NCBI GenBank assembly: GCA_964398055.1
Contig: CAYNLK010000044.1
Coordinates: forward strand, 1 to 50,537
Origin: CAYNLK01 sp964398055
GTDB taxonomy: Bacteria > Chloroflexota > Anaerolineae > 4572-78 > J111
Direction of reading: 5' to 3'
DNA: 50,537 nucleotides
The notes beneath the pieces are model-generated. The model worked only from the letters and a program-made list of their open reading frames with translations. It did no database searches and was not told the origin of the DNA. The position numbers were made by a program, and so were the translations under genes. Below, piece after piece: positions 1 through 8,688 of this stretch (the first letter of the stretch is position 1; every line of letters starts with the position of its first letter).

Positions 1-72
1 AGCGGGTAAGGGGATTCGAACCCCTGACATCAACCTTGGGAAGGTTGCGTTCTACCACTGAACTATACCCGC
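1..72 (-). tRNA. tRNA-Gly (anticodon CCC)
   Basis: Read on the minus strand this folds as a full cloverleaf. The acceptor arm is GCGGGTA paired with TACCCGC, the D-arm is GTTC/GAAC, the anticodon stem is CAACC/GGTTG, and the T-arm carries GGTTCGAATCC. The seven-base loop TTCCCAA gives anticodon CCC, which reads GGG glycine codons. The discriminator base is U, as expected for bacterial tRNA-Gly. The window begins exactly at the 3' end, so I cannot see whether CCA is encoded. Confidence 0.93.
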
Positions 73-135
73 AACTATTTCAAATTATAAGCCTGAGCCA
101 CCGTCTTGTCAAACCAGGTTTGTAGCCGGCTCCGG

Positions 136-1119
136 TTAGCTTTCCAGAATGGTTAAAGCCGCTTCACCCAGCCAGGGCCGGGATGGGAGGATGTCGATAA
201 AGCCGACGTGTCCACCGTAAGGTTGAACCCGGACCCGCAACTGGGGCGTGGTAGACTCTAACCCAGCAAAGGGACGAAAATCGGTAATCGGCACAATAGG
301 GTCGTCGACAGTCGGAAGCATGGTGGTAGGGCTGCGCAGGGCGGCCATCATCTCGGGGGTGATGGTATAGTGCCGGAAATAGGTCAGGGCATCCGGGTAA
401 GGGCTATGGTTGCGTACAAAAATCTCGGTCATTTCCAGGCAAGTTGAGGCAGCAATCTCGGCCGAAAAATCGTACAGGTGGGGAAAGAGCGCCTGTTTTT
501 GCCGGAGAGACCGGCGCCACTTACGCCGAAAGTAGGCCAGATACAGCCAGTAACCCCGGTCCAGTTGCAGGGTAGTGTGATACGGGTTCAACACCGGGCA
601 AATTGCGACCGTCTGTTGCAGATTGGGCAACGGGTTTTGGCTATGCCGCCAGGCCAGCCGCAAGGCAAAGTTGCCGCCCAGTGAAGCGCCAATGAGATGC
701 AGCGGCTGGTCGACTTCCAGTTGAGCAACCTGCCGGGTAGCTGTAAAGACTTCCTCCAGTAGGTCGCCGCGGAAGGGGGCGGGGTTAAGCTGGTGGGTGT
801 CGCCGTGGTCGCGCAGGTTTAGCCGGAAAATCGCATAGCCCCGCCGATACAAATAGTCCCCAATTGTCACGACATAATTGGCGTTAACGCTCCCCAGCCA
901 GCCGTGTAACAAAAGCACCACGCCCCTGGAGCTACCCTCAGGCTGGGGAGAATAATAACCCTGCAGCCGGACGCCGCGGCCGGCATCGAGGATCATTTCT
1001 TGAGCAGCCTGTTGCATCGCGGCGCCATTCCGGTGATAGAGACTGGAAACAATGGTCTGAAAATGGCGGTTTCGGGCCAGGGGGTGGGGCGTAAAATTGA
1101 GGTCGGATTGGCTGTTCAT
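136..1119 (-). CDS. YheT-family alpha/beta hydrolase
   Basis: This 327-aa protein belongs to the YheT/ABHD1-3 branch of alpha/beta hydrolases, cytosolic esterase-like enzymes whose bacterial substrates are mostly undefined. The family's N-terminal signature is present as HFQTI (about residues 19-23). The oxyanion region is LLLHGWLGS (about 69-77) and the nucleophile elbow is GASLGG with Ser146. A plausible acid is Asp272/273 in VDDPIVP and the base is His304 in GGHVGF, so the triad looks complete. Length is normal for the family. It starts with ATG and is the last gene of a minus-strand run, 12 bp after a small membrane-protein gene. The neighbours do not reveal its substrate. Confidence 0.9.
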   Translation of the reverse strand: MNSQSDLNFTPHPLARNRHFQTIVSSLYHRNGAAMQQAAQEMILDAGRGVRLQGYYSPQPEGSSRGVVLLLHGWLGSVNANYVVTIGDYLYRRGYAIFRLNLRDHGDTHQLNPAPFRGDLLEEVFTATRQVAQLEVDQPLHLIGASLGGNFALRLAWRHSQNPLPNLQQTVAICPVLNPYHTTLQLDRGYWLYLAYFRRKWRRSLRQKQALFPHLYDFSAEIAASTCLEMTEIFVRNHSPYPDALTYFRHYTITPEMMAALRSPTTMLPTVDDPIVPITDFRPFAGLESTTPQLRVRVQPYGGHVGFIDILPSRPWLGEAALTILES

Positions 1120-1131
1120 ATCAGCCAGCCC

Positions 1132-1749
1132 TCAGCGTTTCAGAAACGCGGCCCAGACGCCGCCGATTGCGCTCAGCCCAATCCCGGCAGCGGTGAGTTG
1201 CCAGCCCCAACCCAGCGACACCGGCTGGTGGTAAGCCTCTACCATACCGGCCCGCACCAGGCTAAATTGCCAGGCAGGCAAAATGATGGCCGGGATTCCG
1301 GCCAGTACTAACAGCCCAACCAACAGTTTCAGCGGCAGTTTTTTGAACCGGGGAGCAATGACCATCAGGCCCAGGGCCACCAGAGCCAGGCCGGTTTGCA
1401 GCCGAAACTCCGGGGCAATCAGAATCGCCGGAGTCCAGACCGGCGACAGAGCCGCCAACGATAGGGGGATGACCACCAACCGCATCAACCACTGTAACCA
1501 ACCCGGCAGCCGTAGCTCTTGATTGGCGGCGAACAGGGGCAGAGCCAGCATGGCCAGGAACAGCGGCAGAAGAAAGATGAGTCGCTCGATTTCAAGCTGG
1601 TCGGTACGAATCTCCGGCAGGAACTTGACAAACTCGGCCAGTCCGGGCGCGGTCAATTGCAGGGCCACACTCTCACGCCAGATCCAGGGCAAGAAAGCTC
1701 CGCCGACGCCGGTCAGGAGCAGGCCGAAGGCGAGCAGCCAATGACTCAT
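1132..1749 (-). CDS. Hypothetical polytopic membrane protein
   Basis: I do not recognise a family. The product is about 205 aa and strongly hydrophobic, with roughly six predicted membrane segments and short charged loops, so it should sit in the cytoplasmic membrane. I place the start at the ATG of MSHWLLAFG (1749). The longer in-frame extension to 1797 is translated from a tandem TCATCATTCACC-type intergenic repeat and would add a His/Ser-rich tail that looks artificial. No clear Shine-Dalgarno sequence precedes 1749, possibly because the repeat replaced it. It lies between a large glycosyltransferase and the YheT hydrolase and could be an accessory subunit of the former, but that rests on position only. 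Confidence 0.6.
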   Translation of the reverse strand: MSHWLLAFGLLLTGVGGAFLPWIWRESVALQLTAPGLAEFVKFLPEIRTDQLEIERLIFLLPLFLAMLALPLFAANQELRLPGWLQWLMRLVVIPLSLAALSPVWTPAILIAPEFRLQTGLALVALGLMVIAPRFKKLPLKLLVGLLVLAGIPAIILPAWQFSLVRAGMVEAYHQPVSLGWGWQLTAAGIGLSAIGGVWAAFLKR

Positions 1750-1816
1750 GGTGAATGATGAATGATGAACTATGAATGGTGAATGATGAGTTTGCAATCT
1801 CTAATCTCTAATCTCT
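1750..1816. repeat. Short tandem word-like repeat between genes
   Basis: The stretch consists of degenerate tandem copies of GAATGATG-like and CTAATCT-like words. It supplies the last codons and the stop of the upstream glycosyltransferase (reading Val-Glu-Ile-Arg-Asp, stop) and lies directly against the next start codon. Comparable word repeats occur at 6645-6724 and inside the gene at 18991-21102. Confidence 0.7.
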
Positions 1817-4266
1817 ACATTTGTTAGAGTTACGCTGACTCCGGCGGAATTGCCGGCTATGTCCAACACGTCCAGCCGCTCAAAGGTATCGGGCAGGTAG
1901 AGGCCGACTTGTAGTGGGTAGTTGCCGGGCGGAATATCGGCTGGGATGAGAATAGCGTGCTGATCGGCAATGATCTGGCCAGGCCGCCACAGTTCGGTGG
2001 GATAGCGCCAACAGACCGGGATGCCGTCGGCCTGGGCTAGCGGGCCGGAGTCGCTGGCCAGGTGTGTAAAAACGTGGTAGCTGGCCGGAATGTGGCTCGA
2101 GGCCTGCCAATAGAGGGTCAGCGGCAGGCGGCCGCCCGGATAGGCTCGTCCAAAATCCAGGTCGTAGCCGATCAGGCGGACCAAATTACCAAAGTTCGCC
2201 TCAACCGGGATCGAGCCGCGGGCCGAGCGGGTGAAGGCAGCCGGGGTGGCTGAGCGGTCAAAAGCCGCGGAAAAGGTAGTATCATCCAAATCACCCAACG
2301 TCAGGGTCGTTGGAAACTGCTGCATAAGCTGCATCTGCTTTTGAGTGGGCAAATTCACCGTCCCGATTTGATCGTAGTTGGAGGCGATCACATCAGTGGG
2401 CACCTCGGTTGGATCAACCAGATCGTCGGCCAGAAAATAGAATTCGGGCCGGGGGTCGCAGGCCCGGGGCGCGCCGCGGGTGTACCATGTGGTCACATCC
2501 GGTTCTTCGTTGCTGCCGTAATCGCCGCGCAATTGGCCGTCGACAATTTGCTGGCCCACCGTTTTCCAGCCGGCCCGGTGCGGAAAGCCAAAGTAGCCGG
2601 TGGCGGGGGGCTGCTGGTAGGGAGACCAGAACAGGCTTAAGTTGCCGTCGGGATAATCCTGCAAATACTCCACGTCGTGGCGCACAAAGGCATTCCCCAA
2701 GAAAATAGTCGCCAGCCCGGCCAGACCGATGAGCAGGCCGTTCGAGGCCCAACCCGGTAGCGGACAGCAGAGCGGTCGCGGCCGCTCCGAAGCGTCAAAA
2801 AAGGTGAACCAACCCAGCGCTGCCAACAGCGACCAGGCCGGTACGGTGGTATAGATGTGGGTCAGCCCAAGGGCGACGACAAAACCGTAGCCCAAAAACG
2901 GGACGGCCAGCCAGACCAGCAGAGCCTGGCCAGTGGGACGGAAATGGGGCCGGTTGGAATCGGCCGGAAAGGCCAGCAATGCGCCCAGGAACAGCAGCCC
3001 AAAAGGCAAAACCGCCAGGTTGACGATTTCTCCGGCCAGTAAATTTGGGAAAATAATAACTGCCAGCACCCCGGCTGCCGACACAATCGCCAGGCCGCGA
3101 TAAAAAGGTTTGGCCTGCCACAGCAGCCAGAGCAGCAGGGCCAAAATCAACCCGCCGGTCAGCAGGAGATAATAGAAAGAGCTGTAGAAGGTGGTGAAGT
3201 GGAAGAAATCGGGCAGGTTGTTGCGCAACTCGGCGCCAATGCGCTGGCCGACGTAGTCGCCGGTGCGGTTGGCCTGGGGGTCGAGTAGAAAGGGGAGGTA
3301 GAAGGGCAGCGTCACCGCGAGCAGGCTGACCAACAGCCAGAGGATTGGCTTGAGTAATGTTATCAACCGCGCCCTGATGGTCGATGGCTGACCGGTGATC
3401 AGCAGCCAGCCCAATGCCGGCAGCACCAGGATAGCGTCGTAGTGGGCCAGCAGCCCCAGCCCCAAACTGAGACCGCCCAGGATGACAAATCTTACTTGCC
3501 CGGTGTCTCGCCAATACAGGATCAACAGAAAAGCCAGGGCGCTCAGCCAGATTACCAGGACCTGATACTGGACAATCCGGCCAAAGGCAACCATAAAGCC
3601 GTTAAAGGCGAAGAAGCCGGCCGCTAACCAACCGACCCGGCGGTTGACTAACTTCTGGCCAATCAGGTACATGGTCACAATGGCCAGCAGCGCGGCGATG
3701 GTGAAAGGCAAGCGAGCGATGGCTTCGGTGATGGCGCCGCTCAACCGCCACAGGGCCAGCGGCAGCAGCACCTCGCCTGGCCCTTTGGAGCGCAGCCAGA
3801 GGGCATTTTCGTGCCCCTCCAGCGCTTCGGCTGCGGTCAACATAGCCAGGGCCTCATCTCCCTGGAATTCACTGTAGTCAAGATTGACTGTTCGCAATCC
3901 CAGCGCCACCAGGAGGATGATTAGTAAGGGGAGCAGACCGCGCCAGGCTGGTTGCGTAGCCCTGAATGAGATTTTGGTCCGGTTGAGGAAGGGCAGTAGC
4001 GCCAGAACGTTGAGGCTCAACAACAGCGGCCACGTCTGGATTGGCCCGGGTAGATAGTGCCAGAGCAGGGCGGTTAGGCTGGTGAAGAGGTAACTCAGGG
4101 CGACTGCCACGGTTAGACGGAAGAGGAGGCTGGTATCAGCCAGCAGCCGAGCCGTCCAGCCCAGCCCCGGCAAGAAGCCGATGAGCAAAAGCGCCCCGGT
4201 CACCCGGAATGGAGTCAACAGCACCAGATTGGCGGCCACTAATGCGGCCAGGTACCACCATAACAT
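1801..4266 (-). CDS. GT39/ArnT-like membrane glycosyltransferase
   Basis: An 821-aa integral-membrane enzyme of the GT-C fold (PMT/ArnT-like). Enzymes of this kind move a sugar from a polyprenyl-phosphate donor to protein, lipid or glycan on the outer face of the membrane. About 12 hydrophobic segments fill residues 1-530. The first extracytoplasmic loop carries the acidic motif SEFQGDEALAM (about residues 132-142), the usual catalytic Asp/Glu position of this fold. Residues about 690-815 form a soluble beta-rich tail of the type seen on many Chloroflexota GT-C proteins (YHVFTHL, WRPGQ and PGNYPLQVGLY stretches). It begins 7 bp after the ornithine-cyclodeaminase gene, so the two are probably cotranscribed. 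Its C-terminal codons fall in a tandem repeat, so the extreme end may be non-native. Confidence 0.85.
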   Translation of the reverse strand: MLWWYLAALVAANLVLLTPFRVTGALLLIGFLPGLGWTARLLADTSLLFRLTVAVALSYLFTSLTALLWHYLPGPIQTWPLLLSLNVLALLPFLNRTKISFRATQPAWRGLLPLLIILLVALGLRTVNLDYSEFQGDEALAMLTAAEALEGHENALWLRSKGPGEVLLPLALWRLSGAITEAIARLPFTIAALLAIVTMYLIGQKLVNRRVGWLAAGFFAFNGFMVAFGRIVQYQVLVIWLSALAFLLILYWRDTGQVRFVILGGLSLGLGLLAHYDAILVLPALGWLLITGQPSTIRARLITLLKPILWLLVSLLAVTLPFYLPFLLDPQANRTGDYVGQRIGAELRNNLPDFFHFTTFYSSFYYLLLTGGLILALLLWLLWQAKPFYRGLAIVSAAGVLAVIIFPNLLAGEIVNLAVLPFGLLFLGALLAFPADSNRPHFRPTGQALLVWLAVPFLGYGFVVALGLTHIYTTVPAWSLLAALGWFTFFDASERPRPLCCPLPGWASNGLLIGLAGLATIFLGNAFVRHDVEYLQDYPDGNLSLFWSPYQQPPATGYFGFPHRAGWKTVGQQIVDGQLRGDYGSNEEPDVTTWYTRGAPRACDPRPEFYFLADDLVDPTEVPTDVIASNYDQIGTVNLPTQKQMQLMQQFPTTLTLGDLDDTTFSAAFDRSATPAAFTRSARGSIPVEANFGNLVRLIGYDLDFGRAYPGGRLPLTLYWQASSHIPASYHVFTHLASDSGPLAQADGIPVCWRYPTELWRPGQIIADQHAILIPADIPPGNYPLQVGLYLPDTFERLDVLDIAGNSAGVSVTLTNVEIRD

Positions 4267-4273
4267 CGGCCAC

Positions 4274-5287
4274 CTAAAATTGAGAGGGGGTTGCAGTTGA
4301 GCCGTCGGCGACTCGTTGCCCCAAATCCAGAAACAGCGCTTTTTCCACGGCCAACGTCGCCACCACAGTATCCTGGGTATCGAGGCCGGTCAGGTCGGCC
4401 AGGGTGATCTGCTCCGGATGAATCCGGCCGGGAATTTTGCCCGCAATCAAATCTCCCAATTCACCCGGCACATTGGCCGGGGTAATTATGCCAGCAGCCA
4501 GGCCACTGCGGATCTCCCCGGTAGCGGCGCACTGCTCAAACTGGTCGGCGACGATCACGGCTGATTTTTCCAACACATCGAGGTGCAGTTCTTGCTTGAT
4601 CTGACTACTATTCCCCACCGCTGTAATATGCACACCCGGTTTGAGCCAATCGCCGTGAATAAGCGGCTGCTCGCTGTAAGTGGCAGTGATAATCAAATCG
4701 GCGGCATGAACAGCAGCTTCAACGGTTGGGGCAATCTTGATATCCAGGTCGTGATCTTCCACCATCGTCCGGGCATAGCGGTCGGCGCTGGCCGGCGAGT
4801 CGGCCCAGACGATGACGGTTTCAAATTGCCTGACCTGCATTAGCGCCTTCAGATGCATATAGGCCTGATTTTCTGAGCCAAGCACGGCCACTTGTTGCAA
4901 GTGGGGATTGGCCAGATAGTCGGCGGCCAGGGCGCCGGCTGCGGCGGCCCGGAGACTGGAAATATAGCCGTTGTCTACCAGGATGGCGACCGGGAAGCCG
5001 GTTGAAGCATCAAAGACGGCGGTGAAACCACTGCTGACCGGTAGATTGTGGGTCGGATTATCCTGAAAGTCGCTGTTAACCTTAACCACGTAGTAGGGGG
5101 CCTGGTTGAGATAAGCGCCCTTAACATGAACTTCCCCCTTCACCTCAGGCAGTTGCAGAGCAAAAGCGCCAGGGACGTGCATCCGGCCTTCAGCCGAAGC
5201 CACAAAGGCGGTTTTGACCGCCTCGATCGCTTCGGCGATGGTCACAATTTGTCTCAGTTCGTCTTCGTTCAGGATTAGAAGCGGCAT
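4274..5287 (-). CDS. Ornithine cyclodeaminase / mu-crystallin family protein
   Basis: A 337-aa cytosolic NAD(P)-dependent enzyme of the ornithine cyclodeaminase/mu-crystallin family. Members convert L-ornithine to proline plus ammonia, or reduce cyclic imines or alanine-type substrates. The N-terminal LNEDELRQIV, the substrate-side segment HVKGAYL (about residues 53-59), the family signature SSLRAAAAGALAADYL, and the dinucleotide-binding VLGSENQAYMHLKAL (about 135-149) are visible. The usual GxGxQA glycine stretch reads GSENQA, which is somewhat divergent. Length is typical. The family is broad, so the exact reaction cannot be assigned. An opine-dehydrogenase homologue elsewhere in the window (38218) may point to related amino-acid chemistry, but the two are far apart. 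Confidence 0.85.
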   Translation of the reverse strand: MPLLILNEDELRQIVTIAEAIEAVKTAFVASAEGRMHVPGAFALQLPEVKGEVHVKGAYLNQAPYYVVKVNSDFQDNPTHNLPVSSGFTAVFDASTGFPVAILVDNGYISSLRAAAAGALAADYLANPHLQQVAVLGSENQAYMHLKALMQVRQFETVIVWADSPASADRYARTMVEDHDLDIKIAPTVEAAVHAADLIITATYSEQPLIHGDWLKPGVHITAVGNSSQIKQELHLDVLEKSAVIVADQFEQCAATGEIRSGLAAGIITPANVPGELGDLIAGKIPGRIHPEQITLADLTGLDTQDTVVATLAVEKALFLDLGQRVADGSTATPSQF

Positions 5288-5330
5288 AGGCGGACTGCCT
5301 ATCGTTAAAGTTTGGAATTCAAGTATAATA

Positions 5331-5451
5331 TCAATGTCATTAAGTTAAGGCTGGAGTTGAGCTTGAGCGAAGCCTCCCGGCGGGATTAGGCTGTCACGCC
5401 CCGACGTCCGGCTAAAGCCTCGACTCCGATACGCTAACTTAATGACACTGA
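5331..5451. repeat. Inverted-repeat element with GGCTTTAGCC core (intergenic)
   Basis: This 231-bp gene-free interval contains a 17-bp inverted repeat with one mismatch: TCAATGTCATTAAGTTA at 5331-5347 pairs with 5435-5451. Inside it, 5408-5427 is an exact 20-base match to the arm of the palindromes at 21196-21215 and 34177-34196. It looks like a degenerate member of that dispersed family or an independent hairpin element. I see no gene in it. Confidence 0.7.
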
Positions 5452-5518
5452 GTATAACATAGTTTCTAAGGTTAAGCGAAACTGTAAAATGTGGGGTTGA
5501 TCTGGCTGCGACAGCGAA

Positions 5519-6661
5519 TTAACCCTGGTTGGCCAAACCTTGGTAAACAGCCAACAGTCGCCGGGCCGCGGCAGGCCAACTGAACCGGCGGGCCTGTTCA
5601 AAGCCGGCTGCAATGGCTTGTTGTCGCAGTACAGCATCGCTGGCCAATTGGTGCAAGGCTGCGGCCAGGGCGGTTGTATCGGTGGCGGTAATTTGCATGG
5701 CGGCCTGCCCGGCTACCTCGGGCAGACAGGAGTTGTTGGCGCAGACCACCGGTGTGCCGCAGGCCATGGCCTCGATCACAGGAATGCCAAAACCTTCATA
5801 GTGGGAAGGGTAGGCAAAGATGTCGGCCAGGCTATAGAGGGCGGGCAAGTCGGCATCGGCCACAAAGCCGGTGAAATGGATGCGCTCGCTTACAGGCGAG
5901 GCCGCCGCGGCGGCAAAAATGTCGTCGTAGAGCCAGCCCTTACCCCCGGCAATGACCAGGTGATGACTCTGGCGCACCGGCGATTCGCTGTAGGCTTTGA
6001 TCAAGCCGGTGAAGTTCTTGCGCGGTTCTAGCGTGCCCAGGCTCAAAATAAGGGGGTCATCTGGCGGCAGGCGATAACGCCGGCGGACCGCAGCCAGCCG
6101 GTCAGGCGCGGTAACCGGCTGAAATCGCTCCTCTACCCCGGCGCCGACCACAGTAATCAATTCTGGGTTGAGGTTGAAAAGCTCGATGAGGTCCTGGCGG
6201 GTGCTGGCCGAGTCGGCCAGGATGTGATCGGCCCGGGCCAGGCTGCGCGGCACCACTTTTTCCAGCCAGCGGCGCAGGCTGTCCACCGCGCCCTGGGGGT
6301 GGCGGATAAAAGACAGGTCGTGGACGGTCAGCAGCGTTTTGGCCTGTTTGACCGGAGGCAGAATGAAGTTGGGAGAGTGGAACAGGTCGATGGGGCCGGC
6401 GAACCATTCGACCGGCGCGGGCAAGAAAAGACGATGCCAGCCGATGGTCAGCCAGCGTTCCGGCAAAGGGTAGCGTTTGTGGTTGAAATTGGGGTAGGCT
6501 TGAAAGAAGCAGAGGTCAACCAACGGGGCGTCGGGCGTCACCAGGAGGGTATAGTGGTTGGAGGGGTCCAACCCGGCCAGGGTGGTGATCAGGCCGCGGG
6601 TGTAGCGACCGATGCCGCCGCTTTGTTTGAGAGCCGAAGTGTAATCTATAGCAATTATCAA
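5519..6661 (-). CDS. Family 4-type glycosyltransferase
   Basis: A 380-aa GT-B fold, cytosolic or peripheral-membrane enzyme that transfers a nucleotide-activated sugar to a growing glycan. The N-terminal GGIGRYTRGLI (about residues 15-25) is the acceptor-side glycine-rich loop. SLGTLEPRKNF (about 207-217) and the donor-site segment EGFGIPVIEAMACGTPVV (about 292-309), with its E-x7-E pattern, are classic for GT4. It resembles the mannosyltransferase/WbaZ-like subgroup, but the sugar cannot be read from sequence. The chosen start is TTG at 6661, which lies within a tandem ATTGATA-type repeat with no Shine-Dalgarno sequence, so the native start may have been altered. Neighbours are GtrA, an O-antigen ligase and a UDP-xylose synthase. 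Confidence 0.88.
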   Translation of the reverse strand: MIIAIDYTSALKQSGGIGRYTRGLITTLAGLDPSNHYTLLVTPDAPLVDLCFFQAYPNFNHKRYPLPERWLTIGWHRLFLPAPVEWFAGPIDLFHSPNFILPPVKQAKTLLTVHDLSFIRHPQGAVDSLRRWLEKVVPRSLARADHILADSASTRQDLIELFNLNPELITVVGAGVEERFQPVTAPDRLAAVRRRYRLPPDDPLILSLGTLEPRKNFTGLIKAYSESPVRQSHHLVIAGGKGWLYDDIFAAAAASPVSERIHFTGFVADADLPALYSLADIFAYPSHYEGFGIPVIEAMACGTPVVCANNSCLPEVAGQAAMQITATDTTALAAALHQLASDAVLRQQAIAAGFEQARRFSWPAAARRLLAVYQGLANQG

Positions 6662-6724
6662 TTATCAATTAGTAATGCTCAACGCTCAATTTTGGCTCAT
6701 TGTTCATTGCTCATTGCTCATTGT
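6645..6724. repeat. Short tandem word-like repeat between glycan genes
   Basis: Tandem copies of CAATTAT and GCTCATT words fill the space between the GtrA stop and the glycosyltransferase start and run into the latter's presumed TTG codon. It is the same class of low-complexity filler as 1750-1816. Confidence 0.65.
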
Positions 6725-7171
6725 CTACAGGCCGCGGTAGGTCCATAGCCGGTTGGCGCCAAAGTTCCAGAAAAGCACCACGCCGATAGCGACGGCTTTG
6801 GCGATATTGTAACTCCACGGTTCGCCGATGTGGGGCACCAGGACGGCGTCAAGGCCAACGACGATCAGATTGTTGATCAACAAGCCAATGATATTGATTA
6901 AAGCAAATTGGGGAAGTTGTTTTCGTTTTTTGCGGCTACGGGATTCGGGAAAAGTCCATAAGCGATTCCAGACGAAGTTGCTGAGGATGGCCACACTTAC
7001 GGATACGGTATTGGCCAGGAGTAGGGGCCAGCCAAAATAACCCCGCAACAGGTTGAGTAAGCCAAAATCGATGATTGCGCCAACAGCCCCAACAATAGCA
7101 AATTTGACGAAACGGGTTAATTCTTTGGGACGCATCTGGTACATATGGGTGATCGTCTCTAACATTGGCAA
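6725..7171 (-). CDS. GtrA-family membrane protein
   Basis: A 148-aa protein with the four-helix layout of the GtrA/DPMS family, small membrane proteins thought to flip polyprenyl-phosphate sugars or support their glycosyltransferases. The signature RFVKFAIVGAVGAIIDFG (about residues 20-37) begins helix 1, and NFVWNRLWTF (about 65-74) closes helix 2, as in typical members. It starts 2 bp after the O-antigen-ligase stop, so translation is likely coupled. TTG at 7171 is spaced 7 nt from GGGG and is the best-placed start; the ATG at 7165 is an alternative. It presumably serves the glycan cluster around it. Confidence 0.9.
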   Translation of the reverse strand: MPMLETITHMYQMRPKELTRFVKFAIVGAVGAIIDFGLLNLLRGYFGWPLLLANTVSVSVAILSNFVWNRLWTFPESRSRKKRKQLPQFALINIIGLLINNLIVVGLDAVLVPHIGEPWSYNIAKAVAIGVVLFWNFGANRLWTYRGL

Positions 7172-7173
7172 CT

Positions 7174-8682
7174 CTATTCCCCTGTGCGGCTAGCTTGATA
7201 AATGACTGAAACCAGAGCCAGGATAATGGCTACATGCAAGTACATGCCTTGCACGAACAGGTTATCAAACAAGTTATGAATATGCAAGTGTACCATAATC
7301 CCAACCGCGCCCACGGCGACAGCTCGATGAAAGCCGCGGCTCCGGCGCACAGCCTGCCATAATACTCCAAAAGTGAGAATCCAGAAAATCAGGTAAACGG
7401 TAAGGCCGACCAGACCGGCCTCGGCCCCGATGTTGAGTAAGTAGTTGTGGGCGTGCCCCAGCGGGTCCAGCCAGCGGCCAATGGCATAGACCGGGTAAAC
7501 CACGGCATAGTTGCCAAAGCCAACGCCCAGCCAGAGATGGTCGCGCCACATCTCCTGGGCGGCCTGCCAATGGGCTAATCGTTCGATGGTAGCAAAGTTG
7601 GCATCGGTGACCTGAATGGCGGCAATATCGGTGATGCTGAAAATCGACCCGGCTTCGACGAGGCGCTGAAGGGCGGCTCCCCCAACCGCATTGAGTTGGG
7701 CCAGCCCTGTTTCAAAGGTACCCAGTAGGAGCAGACTGGCTCCGGTGAAAATAGCAGTGGCCAGCCCGGCCGCAGTTTTCCGATTATAGAGGGCCAGAAC
7801 AACTACCGTTGCGATCATGAAACCTATCCAGGCGCTGCGAGATTGGCTGGCCAGCAGAGCCGCCAGCATACCCGCCAGGGGCAGGCTGAACAGAGTCGTT
7901 CTAAACAATCTGGATTTGAGGCTTGAACCTGGCAGTATGCCAGAATCAAACCAGGTCCACAGGGTTACGGCCAGCGCCAGAGGCAGGATAAGGCCCAGAT
8001 AGCCGGCATAGGGATTCGGTTGGGCAAAGGTACCGTAGGCCCGCAAAAAACGGCCGCCGAAGAGCAAGAATCCCTCCGGGCCGACTTTGAAAATGAATTG
8101 ATACAGACCTAACCCGGCCTGGGCCAGACCGGTCAGGAGGATAACCAGGACAGCCCATTTGACCTGCCGAACTGGCAAGAGGGCCACCGCCAGCCAGTAA
8201 AGCGCCAGCATCTCGAGCCACTTGGCGGTTTCGACCAGGCTGGCCCCCAGGGAAAGGGCGTTCAGCCAGGATAGCGATACGCCGGCCAACACCAGTAGAA
8301 AGGCCCACAGCAACGGCGGCCGGCTGAGTTCCTGGTCTCGCGCCAGTGAGAATTGGAGCAGCCAGGCGGCGACTCCCAGAAAGAGCACCATTTCCATCAG
8401 CCCCACCCTGACGCCGCTCACCGAGAGGGCCAAGAGGGGGCTAAACGGAATAACCGGAATGAGCAGATAGAGGCTCAGACCGGGCCGGAGCAGCAGCAAG
8501 ATCAGAAAGATTGTCCCACCCAAGATGAGGGCCGCTTCCGGCAGGGGCAGCCAGGCCATAGCCAGCCCAACCGTGACCATAGTTCCGACCAGGCAAAGGT
8601 TACACCAAAACCGGTTGAGCCGTAAAGGCGGCACAGTCAGGGCCAGTAAGGCGCGGGTCAGGCCAGCAGTGGTGAGCGACAC
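7174..8682 (-). CDS. O-antigen ligase/polymerase (Wzy/WaaL-like) membrane protein
   Basis: A 502-aa polytopic protein with about 12 membrane segments and a long extracytoplasmic loop at roughly residues 325-410. This is the topology of the O-antigen ligase/Wzy_C superfamily, which polymerises or ligates polyprenyl-linked glycan repeats outside the membrane. Within and after the loop are LWLGVGFGNY and GHAHNYLLNIGAEAGLVGL. The latter is the family's conserved H-x-H/N-x-Y/L signature around the catalytic His. It starts with GTG six bp after the UDP-glucuronate decarboxylase stop and is followed directly by GtrA, so these belong to one glycan-assembly transcript. Ligase and polymerase roles cannot be separated from sequence. 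Confidence 0.88.
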   Translation of the reverse strand: MSLTTAGLTRALLALTVPPLRLNRFWCNLCLVGTMVTVGLAMAWLPLPEAALILGGTIFLILLLLRPGLSLYLLIPVIPFSPLLALSVSGVRVGLMEMVLFLGVAAWLLQFSLARDQELSRPPLLWAFLLVLAGVSLSWLNALSLGASLVETAKWLEMLALYWLAVALLPVRQVKWAVLVILLTGLAQAGLGLYQFIFKVGPEGFLLFGGRFLRAYGTFAQPNPYAGYLGLILPLALAVTLWTWFDSGILPGSSLKSRLFRTTLFSLPLAGMLAALLASQSRSAWIGFMIATVVVLALYNRKTAAGLATAIFTGASLLLLGTFETGLAQLNAVGGAALQRLVEAGSIFSITDIAAIQVTDANFATIERLAHWQAAQEMWRDHLWLGVGFGNYAVVYPVYAIGRWLDPLGHAHNYLLNIGAEAGLVGLTVYLIFWILTFGVLWQAVRRSRGFHRAVAVGAVGIMVHLHIHNLFDNLFVQGMYLHVAIILALVSVIYQASRTGE

Positions 8683-8688
8683 GATGAC

